Shown here one piece after another: positions 1-5,274 of a DNA stretch of 14,167 nt. The notes below the pieces were generated by a model that did no database searches, was not told where the DNA came from, and worked only from the letters and a program-made list of their open reading frames with translations. Position 1 is the first letter of the stretch. Every line of letters begins with the position of its first letter. The DNA comes from Aquificaceae bacterium (lineage in GTDB: Bacteria; Aquificota; Aquificia; Aquificales; Aquificaceae). The position numbers were made by a program, and so were the translations under genes. The stretch is taken from positions 1-14,167 of the forward strand of contig WFPT01000038.1 of the NCBI GenBank assembly GCA_015487365.1, given 5' to 3'.

Positions 1-413
1 ACCCAAGAGGTCCAAAGGACATACTTTTTTGGAAAGGTAAAGTGTAAAATTTCAGCTCCTAAGTCCCTCAACCTCCTTACTTCCGCACCCCTTAACCTTT
101 TGGCAAACTCCCAGACCTTTTGGTCAAAACCCTCCCGTGAGTAAAGGAGTTCCTTTAAGGCTTCCCTTAATGTATCCAAGGGGGTTTCCCTTAAAATCCT
201 TTGGGCGTTCCTCCTTACGGAAAATACCGTAGAAAAAACCTTTAACAAATCTTCTTCTTGGAGCTCGTCAATTTTTTCCCTTTTGAAAGTTTCCTGAAAG
301 AGGGAGGACTTACCTTTTAGCTCTTGGTAAAATTCCTTTAAAAATTCTTCCCCCTCTTGAAGGAGCTTTACCAGGTAGTCCCTTACTAAGGCATAGTCTA
401 ACTTTGTAGCCAT
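1..413 (-). CDS. Conserved protein of the sHdr locus (sHdrHyp position), partial at left edge
   Basis: An open frame starts with ATG at 413, one base after the hdrA stop codon, and runs off the window with no stop (137 codons seen). The product begins MATKLDYALVRDYLV, is rich in Lys, Glu, Leu and Arg, looks mainly helical, and has no cysteine in the visible part, so it is unlikely to bind an Fe-S cluster through that part. No signal peptide or membrane segment is seen. The ribosome-binding site is weak (AGGGG inside the hdrA end), which suggests translational coupling to hdrA. In described sHdr loci an uncharacterised gene sits exactly here, between hdrA and hdrC2, and this is probably that protein. 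Identity rests on position, since I do not recognise a domain. That the frame is coding is well supported by its length, codon use and tight junction. Confidence 0.75.
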   Translation of the reverse strand, partial: MATKLDYALVRDYLVKLLQEGEEFLKEFYQELKGKSSLFQETFKREKIDELQEEDLLKVFSTVFSVRRNAQRILRETPLDTLREALKELLYSREGFDQKVWEFAKRLRGAEVRRLRDLGAEILHFTFPKKYVLWTSW

Positions 414-414
414 T

Positions 415-1476
415 TTAAGCCCCTACCTTTGCCCCCCTTAGATAGAGCGCAGCATTTACTCCCGCGGACCTTCCGTCGGATATGGAAGATTCTATGTCTA
501 TGGGTCCCTTGCAGGCACCCGCTATAAAGACTCCCTCTACGTTAGAAACGGTCGGGTCTCCCACCTCGTCCGCGGGTTCTATAAATAGGCTGTCTGGGTT
601 TTGTTTTAGGTTTAAGAGTTTTGCAACCTTCTTAGTTCCTTCGGAAGGCTCCATACCTAAGACCAACACTACTAAGTCCATAGGAATTTCCGCAGGCCTT
701 TGGACTATGGTATCCTCGTGCTTTACCCTCAGCCTTCCATCCTGAGGTGAATAGGTAATTTCCGCTATCCTCCCACGGACATACCTAACCCCAAACTTTT
801 CCTGAGGCTCCCAGTAGAAGGGATACTCCCAAGTCCCGTAAGTCCTTACATCCATATAGTAGCAGAAGACATCCACTTCTGGATACTTTTGCCTAATTTC
901 CATAGCCTGCAAGCCTGAAAGGGCACAGCCGTATCTACAACAGTGGACATTCGTAACTCCCAACTGCCTGTCCCTTGAACCTACGCAAAAGACAAAGGCC
1001 ACCCTCTTTGGTAGTTCTCCGTTGGAGGGCCTGTAAAGCTTACCCTCCCTTGAAAACATCTGCTCCAACTGCAAGTTAGTTATTACATCCGGATATATTC
1101 CAAAACCGAGCTCTCCCTTCCTCTTTGGGTCAAAGTGGGTAAAGCCGGTTGCCACTACGATTGCACCAACCTTTAAGGTCTTTCCGTTGGAAAGCTTTAC
1201 ACTAAAATTCCCTCCACTACCACTTACTTCCTCCACTTCCGTATTAAGGAATACTTCCACGTTGGGATTACTTTGGACCTCTTCAATGAAGGGTCCCAAT
1301 ACCTGAGAGGGCTTCATCTTCCTCGGTATTAGGGTGTGGTAATCTTCAAGGATTGGCCTTCCACCAAGCTTTTGGGCCTTTTCCACAAGGTAAGTTTTGA
1401 CCTCAAGGCCTCCCAAAGTCCTTGCTGCGGAAAGACCCGCTGGACCACCACCTATTACCAGAACGCTTTGCTCCAT
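415..1476 (-). CDS. shdrA: sHdrA: FAD/Fe-S subunit of the sulfur-oxidising heterodisulfide-reductase-like complex
   Basis: A 353-residue cytoplasmic flavoprotein, the probable electron-handling core of the sHdr complex that oxidises protein-bound sulfane sulfur. The N-terminus carries a Rossmann FAD motif (VIGGGPAGLSAA, residues 7-18), a second nucleotide-binding stretch ends at VVATGFTHFDP (107-117), and the C-terminal FAD segment is GVFIAGACKGPIDI (315-328). The central HdrA-type cysteine region is C164 (FCVGSRD), C179-C180 and C184 (HCCRYGC), with C205 close by. These are the candidate ligands for the single 4Fe-4S cluster expected in HdrA-like proteins. The ferredoxin modules of methanogen HdrA are absent, as is usual for the short bacterial and archaeal sHdrA. 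ATG at 1476 follows a strong GAGGAGGT site. It lies between hdrB1 and the partial edge gene, in one leftward operon. The family is clear; the sulfur-oxidising role is inferred from the TusA/DsrE context. Confidence 0.93.
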   Translation of the reverse strand: MEQSVLVIGGGPAGLSAARTLGGLEVKTYLVEKAQKLGGRPILEDYHTLIPRKMKPSQVLGPFIEEVQSNPNVEVFLNTEVEEVSGSGGNFSVKLSNGKTLKVGAIVVATGFTHFDPKRKGELGFGIYPDVITNLQLEQMFSREGKLYRPSNGELPKRVAFVFCVGSRDRQLGVTNVHCCRYGCALSGLQAMEIRQKYPEVDVFCYYMDVRTYGTWEYPFYWEPQEKFGVRYVRGRIAEITYSPQDGRLRVKHEDTIVQRPAEIPMDLVVLVLGMEPSEGTKKVAKLLNLKQNPDSLFIEPADEVGDPTVSNVEGVFIAGACKGPIDIESSISDGRSAGVNAALYLRGAKVGA

Positions 1477-1482
1477 TTCCTA

Positions 1483-1522
1483 CCTCCTCTTTTATTTTTT
1501 AAGGGGAGGCCAAAACCTCCCC
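1483..1522 (-). promoter_or_regulatory. Intercistronic hairpin with possible hdrA ribosome-binding-site pairing
   Basis: The 53-base gap between hdrB1 and hdrA holds a perfect 7-bp GC-rich inverted repeat (GGGGAGG at 1503-1509 and CCTCCCC at 1516-1522, plus-strand sense) around a 6-base loop. In the mRNA it is followed by an A-rich stretch and not a U-run, so it is not a standard intrinsic terminator. Its 3' arm with the next two bases (mRNA CCTCCCCTT) can also pair, at 8 of 9 positions, with AAGAGGAGG (1483-1491), which contains the hdrA ribosome-binding site. The two pairings exclude each other. A regulatory or mRNA-processing role is inference. Confidence 0.4.
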
Positions 1523-1529
1523 AAAGCTA

Positions 1530-2852
1530 TTAAGACTTAAACAGAGGCATATCCGCGGTAGCGGACCTCCTCCTCTTAAAGCCGTCGGAAGTCCTGCTGT
1601 AAGGCTCGTAGAGGTCGTATTCCTTGAAGAATTCCAAGAGCTCGTCGTACTTCCCTTCCTTTTCCAGCTTGGAGATGTATTCTACGGTTTCCTCCCACTC
1701 CTTCTTTAACTCTTTCCAGTTGGTAATACCCATCTTCTCTAAGAGTGGTTCGTAGTTGGAGCAGTTCCAGTAGAGCTGGACTACCTTAAAGGGATGGGCT
1801 CCGCAGGCAAGGGCGGCAAACATTACATCGGACATTACCGCAATCGGATAGTATAGGCCGTGGGCCTTACCTATCCACTGGTTCTTTTCCATGGTGGTGG
1901 TGCAACCCGTATCGTGAGTTATTATTACATCCGCTTTAACTTCTTCGGATATAACTTTTAGTTTCCTGTATATGGCAAAGGAACGGGTAAATTCCCTTTC
2001 CGTAAGTATGTGCCTAAAACCAAAGCCACAGCAGTCATACCAAGTGGAATAATCTACAACCTGTGCTCCCAAGGCCTTTATAACCGCGGTAGATGCAGCG
2101 GGTCTTTGCCCGTTATAAACTTCTGGGTCGTAAGGGTAGTCGTCCGCTATCATTTTGTAGGTGTGGCAGGCGTTATGTATTGCAACCCTTACGTTGGAAA
2201 CGTCTATCCCTTCGGCCTTACCTTCCTTTTCGTAAAGCTCCTTTATCTTAAACCTCATAGCATGGACCCACTCAGAGTAATGGACAACCTCCTCGGGTAT
2301 TACTATCCTACCGTCTTCTGTCAACCTCCCAAGCTTTTTGAGGATTGGTTTTACAGCCTTCCTGAGCTCATCGTCCATTATAAGGAGCTCCCTGGTTTCT
2401 TTGTAGGAGCCAAAGGAGGTTCCACAGTGTATTAAGGGATAATAACCTGTCTTCCAAGCCTGATGCATATTCCTTAGATAGACCGCGGCAAGGGCCACCG
2501 GGTTTGAAGTTCCAGAGCCGTGGTAGTTCCAAGCGGTGCAGGAAGTCTGATGGGGCTCGTTCAGATAATCAAGGCCGAACTTGTTCATAAACCAAAAAAC
2601 GGAGGCTGGATAGCCGGGGATGTTTCCACACTGACCACAGGATTTGTGGTGCCAGAGCTTGTTGGTGGGTATCTTCTTTATCCTACCGGTTCTGGTGTAT
2701 ACCTCAACGGGCTTGTATTCGTCGGTAATCCTGAATATGAGGATTTCCCCCTTGGCCTCCAACTCCTCCATCTTCTCAAAGATGTGGTCGTAATGGGAAT
2801 GCTTGTTTTGGATAGGAAAAGGCGGTGGGTCCGCATATCTTAAAATACCCAT
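1530..2852 (-). CDS. shdrB1: sHdrB1: HdrB-like CCG-domain subunit of the sHdr complex
   Basis: A 440-residue soluble protein related to the HdrB subunit of heterodisulfide reductase, whose two cysteine-rich CCG domains hold the catalytic clusters. Each half carries a degraded CCG signature. The N-terminal half has C72, C75, then S104-C105 where CC is expected, then C143 with serine at the second CxxC position (CGTS). The C-terminal half has C229, the pair C274-C275 (DCCGFGF) and C317 followed by TTT. Both therefore lack the last cysteine of the canonical C-X31-39-CC-X35-36-CXXC pattern, and the C-terminal spacings are long (X44 and X41). C350 and C364 lie beyond. The rest is a helical, Glu/Lys-rich tail (about 365-415). 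It is preceded by hdrC1 (31-base gap) and followed by hdrA. ATG at 2852 has a strong AAAGGAGGTG site. The B1 (not B2) assignment rests on its place in the C1-B1-A order. Confidence 0.9.
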   Translation of the reverse strand: MGILRYADPPPFPIQNKHSHYDHIFEKMEELEAKGEILIFRITDEYKPVEVYTRTGRIKKIPTNKLWHHKSCGQCGNIPGYPASVFWFMNKFGLDYLNEPHQTSCTAWNYHGSGTSNPVALAAVYLRNMHQAWKTGYYPLIHCGTSFGSYKETRELLIMDDELRKAVKPILKKLGRLTEDGRIVIPEEVVHYSEWVHAMRFKIKELYEKEGKAEGIDVSNVRVAIHNACHTYKMIADDYPYDPEVYNGQRPAASTAVIKALGAQVVDYSTWYDCCGFGFRHILTEREFTRSFAIYRKLKVISEEVKADVIITHDTGCTTTMEKNQWIGKAHGLYYPIAVMSDVMFAALACGAHPFKVVQLYWNCSNYEPLLEKMGITNWKELKKEWEETVEYISKLEKEGKYDELLEFFKEYDLYEPYSRTSDGFKRRRSATADMPLFKS

Positions 2853-2883
2853 GGCTTCACCTCCTTTAAAAAGTTTTTTTCTA

Positions 2884-3618
2884 TTATTGTTCCTCCTCCT
2901 CTTCCATTAACTCTTCCCAACGGTCTTTATTTTCATCCACTATGTCCATTATTACCATATGGAGGTTAGGGTCTAACCTTTCAAGCATGTCAAATATTCC
3001 CGTTTCCTCCCATATCTGATACATTTCAATGGCGGTCTCCAAGGATACCTCCCAAGCGGTCTTTACGGCCTTCCCTACGTCAAAGGGTATAGCCATCCTC
3101 TTAGCTCTGAGGTTTTCCATGTTGTCCTGCATCTTCGGACCCCAGTCTGGGAAGAAGTCGGGTTGGAGCATGTCCGCGGAGAGCTGGTTTCCGGTGCTCA
3201 TTACCTTTAAGAGGACCCTTCCATAAGGCTTTAAAAGGTCCTTGGTTGCTTCAAAGGCATTCCTTACCGCAACCTCCCTCATTATAATTACCAGTCCCCC
3301 CGGATTATTTACGAAGGGACACCTTATCCAACAGGTAAAGCACTGGGAGCAGGCCCAGATGTATTCGTGCATCATATCGTAGAGGACCTCAACGTCATCC
3401 TCTAAGAACCTCTGGACTATTTCTCTGGGTGAGTAGTCAAAGAACCTGTTTGAGGGACAAGAAGCGGTGCAAACTCCACAGTTTAGACAGCCAAAGAGGT
3501 ATTCCTTAAACCTAAAATCGGACTTAACTTCCTCTATAATACGCCTCTTTTCTTCAAGGGGGACCTTCTTAGTCTTCTCAGATATCGGTATATTGTATCC
3601 GTAATTGTGTCCTTCCAT
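2884..3618 (-). CDS. shdrC1: sHdrC1: ferredoxin-like 4Fe-4S subunit of the sHdr complex
   Basis: A 244-residue HdrC-like electron-transfer protein. Two complete 4Fe-4S binding motifs are visible: C44-C47-C50-C54 (CLNCGVCTASCP) and C90-C93-C96-C100 (CSQCFTCWIRCP), separated by the usual helical linker with the HdrC-type SPREIVQR segment (63-70). The domain after about residue 110 is helical and ends in an acidic tail (EELMEEEEEQ). No membrane segment is seen. In HdrC-type proteins the two clusters carry electrons between HdrA and HdrB, and the same role is expected here. It starts at ATG 3618 behind a very strong AAGGAGGT site. The 88-base gap upstream is the longest inside the operon and carries two CTTATAG repeats, so an internal promoter or operator is possible. 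The C1 label comes from gene order. Confidence 0.92.
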   Translation of the reverse strand: MEGHNYGYNIPISEKTKKVPLEEKRRIIEEVKSDFRFKEYLFGCLNCGVCTASCPSNRFFDYSPREIVQRFLEDDVEVLYDMMHEYIWACSQCFTCWIRCPFVNNPGGLVIIMREVAVRNAFEATKDLLKPYGRVLLKVMSTGNQLSADMLQPDFFPDWGPKMQDNMENLRAKRMAIPFDVGKAVKTAWEVSLETAIEMYQIWEETGIFDMLERLDPNLHMVIMDIVDENKDRWEELMEEEEEQ

Positions 3619-3673
3619 CCCCTACCTCCTTACCTTTTCTAAATTATCAATATATGCAAAAAATCTAAAATGT

Positions 3674-3701
3674 CTATAAGTTTTTTTTATGATACTATAA
3701 G
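3674..3701. repeat. Two direct CTTATAG heptamers, 21 bp apart, upstream of hdrC1
   Basis: In the 88-base gap before hdrC1 the heptamer CTATAAG (CTTATAG on the coding strand) occurs at 3674-3680 and 3695-3701, in the same orientation and 21 bp apart start to start, which is about two helical turns. A tract of eight T lies between them. The same heptamer forms both arms of the palindrome upstream of tusA. They could be operator half-sites, or their TATAG core could be a promoter -10 element. Confidence 0.35.
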
Positions 3702-3706
3702 AATTT

Positions 3707-4123
3707 TTAAAGGGTAATAAGGGCATATTCACCACTCATTACCTTTTCCAAGAAGGCTGCACCCCCTATTATTCCATCGCATATTTCCCTGTTGACATCC
3801 TCCTCCTTGTAAGTTTCGGTAAGGTCCAAGGAGGGAACGCACAGGTAAATCTTTACCCCCGCATCCTTTGCCATCTTGATAAAGTCATAAACGGTTTGCT
3901 CCACTCCGGGCCTTACCTTAACCTTCTTTGCGTTGTCCTTCATCAGGAAAAAGCCCGCCTCGGAAGTTAGGACCATCTCCACCTCGTAGTCCATAGCGGT
4001 TGCTGCGGTGGCCAAAAAGAAGGGTGCTCCCGCCTGTGGGTTGATTAATTCACCGGTTGTAGGCTCAACCCTTACCACATAGGGGATGGTCAAAATGTAA
4101 AAGAGTATCTTCTCCTGCTCCAT
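3707..4123 (-). CDS. DsrE-family sulfur-carrier protein
   Basis: A 138-residue soluble protein of the DsrE/F-like fold: N-terminal beta strand (KILFYILTI, 5-13), an Ala-rich helix (PFFLATAATAMDYEVEMVL, 34-52), and a strand ending in a cysteine (KIYLC95VPS). C95 sits where active DsrE-type sulfurtransferases hold their persulfide cysteine. C115 (EICDGIIGG) is a second cysteine near the C-terminus. The usual length for the family is 110-160 residues. It is the middle of three putative sulfur carriers upstream of hdrC1, so it probably relays sulfur between TusA or the other DsrE protein and the sHdr complex. ATG at 4123 follows a GAGGAGG site that directly abuts a CTTATAG heptamer. The DsrE fold is likely; I cannot assign the exact subfamily (for example DsrE3B, DsrE3C or DsrE2-like). 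Confidence 0.8.
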   Translation of the reverse strand: MEQEKILFYILTIPYVVRVEPTTGELINPQAGAPFFLATAATAMDYEVEMVLTSEAGFFLMKDNAKKVKVRPGVEQTVYDFIKMAKDAGVKIYLCVPSLDLTETYKEEDVNREICDGIIGGAAFLEKVMSGEYALITL

Positions 4124-4164
4124 AACGCCACCTCCTCTATAAGATGTTTGGTTTTAGCTTTGAC

Positions 4165-4698
4165 TTAAACGAAAATTATCATAGGCTTTTCCGCTTCCAA
4201 GACGTAGCTTATTAGGGTTGCAGCACCCGCAGGGGGTTCTAAACCCTCTATTAAATCTTCATACTTATAGCCAAATACTTCCATGGTCATCTGGCAGGGT
4301 ATAAGCTTTACTCCCGCCTCCTTACACAGTTCTATAAGCTCGGGTATAGAGGCAACCTTGTGGTCCTTGAAGGCCCTCTTCATCACAGCGGTCATGAAGT
4401 CGGTCATTCCCGGTATCACTCCCATAATCTGGGGAGGTCCGGGGAAGAGGGATGAGATGAAGTTGGTAATTGGGTTTTGTAGGGAAGGAGGGAAGTCCAT
4501 GGGCATAGCGGGGTTTCCCAAAGGTGCTACCTTTAACTTGTTCATCTTCTCTTTATGTATTATGTTTAGTCCGTAAAAGGTAAAGAATATGGCGGTTTCA
4601 ATGTCCATAGATGCGGCGGTGGAGCCTATTATTAGGGGAGGGTAGGCCCAGTCAAGGGTCCCCTTAGAAGCTATTATGGCAAGCCTTTCCTTGGCCAT
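4165..4698 (-). CDS. dsrE3A: DsrE3A-like sulfurtransferase (DsrE/DsrF/DrsH-like family)
   Basis: A 177-residue DsrE-superfamily protein. It begins with a typical strand and loop (ERLAIIASKGTLDWAYPPLII), then a helix (STAASMDIETAIFFTFYGL) and a Met/Pro-rich insert (about 62-98). The conserved C-terminal motif is IPCQMTMEVFGY (133-144). C135 in CQMTM is the expected persulfide-carrying cysteine of DsrE3A, and C125 lies ten residues before it. The hydrophobic N-terminal parts fit the buried core of the fold and not true membrane segments. DsrE3A-type proteins exchange sulfur with TusA and are linked to sHdr loci. Its start (ATG 4698) lies 2 bases after the tusA stop, with a GGGAGG site overlapping the tusA end, so the two genes are translated together. 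Confidence 0.87.
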   Translation of the reverse strand: MAKERLAIIASKGTLDWAYPPLIIGSTAASMDIETAIFFTFYGLNIIHKEKMNKLKVAPLGNPAMPMDFPPSLQNPITNFISSLFPGPPQIMGVIPGMTDFMTAVMKRAFKDHKVASIPELIELCKEAGVKLIPCQMTMEVFGYKYEDLIEGLEPPAGAATLISYVLEAEKPMIIFV

Positions 4699-4700
4699 AC

Positions 4701-4943
4701 TTAACCTCCCTTCTTCCTTATGTAGTAAATAAACTTACCCCCCTCCTCCTTCATCTCTATAAGCTCGTGGCCCGTCCTCTTACAAAAGGCGGGTATGTCC
4801 GCCTTAGAGCCCGGGTCCGTGGAAATGACTTCAAGGATTTGGCCTTCCTGCATATCCTTTAAAACACCCTTTGTCTTTAAAACGGGCAGAGGACAATTTA
4901 GGCCACTGGCATCTAAAACTTTGTCAGGTTTAATTTCACCCAT
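4701..4943 (-). CDS. tusA: TusA-family sulfur carrier, first gene of the sHdr operon
   Basis: A small sulfur carrier of 80 residues when started at ATG 4943. The TusA/SirA signature is complete: LDASGLNCPLPVLKTKG with the CPxP motif (C17-P18-L19-P20) at the start of the first helix, where the cysteine carries the sulfane sulfur. C54 (PAFCKRTGHEL) is at the common second cysteine position. A longer frame begins with GTG at 4952, but that GTG is part of the ribosome-binding site (AAGGAGGTG, then 6-7 bases to ATG), so 4943 is preferred. TusA probably accepts sulfur from a rhodanese or cysteine desulfurase and hands it to the DsrE-type proteins encoded next, for oxidation by sHdr. This is the promoter-proximal gene of the leftward cluster, behind a region holding a 16-bp palindrome. 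Confidence 0.93.
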   Translation of the reverse strand: MGEIKPDKVLDASGLNCPLPVLKTKGVLKDMQEGQILEVISTDPGSKADIPAFCKRTGHELIEMKEEGGKFIYYIRKKGG

Positions 4944-5003
4944 CTTTCCCACCTCCTTAACTTTTATCTTACAATAAAAATATAAACCCAGTTTTTAGTT
5001 TTT

Positions 5004-5019
5004 CTTATAGCGCTATAAG
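5004..5019. promoter_or_regulatory. Perfect 16-bp palindrome, candidate operator of the sHdr locus
   Basis: CTTATAGCGCTATAAG is a perfect inverted repeat in the divergent gap between tusA (start 4943) and the DUF2892 gene (start 5083). Each arm is the heptamer also found twice upstream of hdrC1 and once next to the dsrE ribosome-binding site (4137-4143). A winged-helix repressor of the ArsR type (sHdrR) is known to control sHdr genes in another bacterium and would use such a dyad. No regulator gene is in the window, so the role is inferred. Confidence 0.45.
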
Positions 5020-5032
5020 TTTTCTTTAAAGC

Positions 5033-5060
5033 TTGCAAAAATTCTTTAAGGTATTATAAT
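5033..5060 (+). promoter_or_regulatory. Sigma-70-like promoter for the DUF2892 gene
   Basis: TTGCAA (5033-5038), a 16-base spacer and TATAAT (5055-5060) give a good housekeeping promoter. Transcription would start near 5067, giving a leader of about 15 bases with an AGGAGGT site (5069-5075) and ATG at 5083. TTGCAA is itself palindromic, so it could also serve a leftward promoter towards tusA, but I see no convincing -10 partner for that at the right spacing. Confidence 0.6.
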
Positions 5061-5082
5061 ATTTAAAAAGGAGGTGGAAGGA

Positions 5083-5274
5083 ATGGAGAAGAACATGGCC
5101 AACTGGGACAGGGCTATAAGGGTGATTTTAGCTATCATCTTCTTAATCTTGGCCTTCTTAAAAGGTGGGGCTTGGTGGATTTTAGGAATATTAGGGGTAA
5201 TATTTATAATAACTTCCGCGGTAGGCTTTTGTCCCCTCTATAAGCTCGTAGGCTTTAAAACTTCCTCGGACTAG
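5083..5274 (+). CDS. Small DUF2892 / YgaP-type membrane protein
   Basis: A 63-residue protein with the DUF2892 layout: N-terminal NWDRAIRV, a first membrane helix (about 12-26), a short turn with KGGAWW, a second helix (about 31-45), then the conserved GFCPLYKLVGFKT ending with C50 near the membrane face. DUF2892 is the membrane part of the E. coli rhodanese YgaP; here it stands alone without a rhodanese domain. A GTG frame at 5074 lies inside the AGGAGGT ribosome-binding site, so ATG 5083 (7 bases after it) is chosen. It is divergent from the sHdr/TusA/DsrE operon and shares its control region, hinting at a sulfur-related role, though such proteins occur widely in other contexts. Its stop overlaps the tatC stop in the tetramer CTAG (5271-5274). 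Confidence 0.85.
   Translation: MEKNMANWDRAIRVILAIIFLILAFLKGGAWWILGILGVIFIITSAVGFCPLYKLVGFKTSSD

Noticed and set aside
1503..1522. Intrinsic terminator between hdrB1 and hdrA
   Set aside because: The hairpin is good, but on the minus-strand transcript it is followed by an A-rich stretch, not a U-run, and hdrA follows directly.
2010..2435. Open frame of 141 codons on the plus strand
   Set aside because: It lies wholly inside hdrB1 on the other strand, has no ribosome-binding site or recognisable domain, and hdrB1 is clearly the real gene.
4327..4335. Further CTATAAG heptamers inside coding regions (also near 4755, 5113, 5236, 7273, 13396)
   Set aside because: These fall in coding sequence where Ile/Lys/Arg-type codons generate the word often; they are not counted as regulatory sites.
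4944..5032. Specific leftward promoter for tusA
   Set aside because: A promoter must be here, but no -35/-10 pair at normal spacing is convincing. TATAGC lies 15 bases from TTGCAA and overlaps the palindrome, which is too weak to list.
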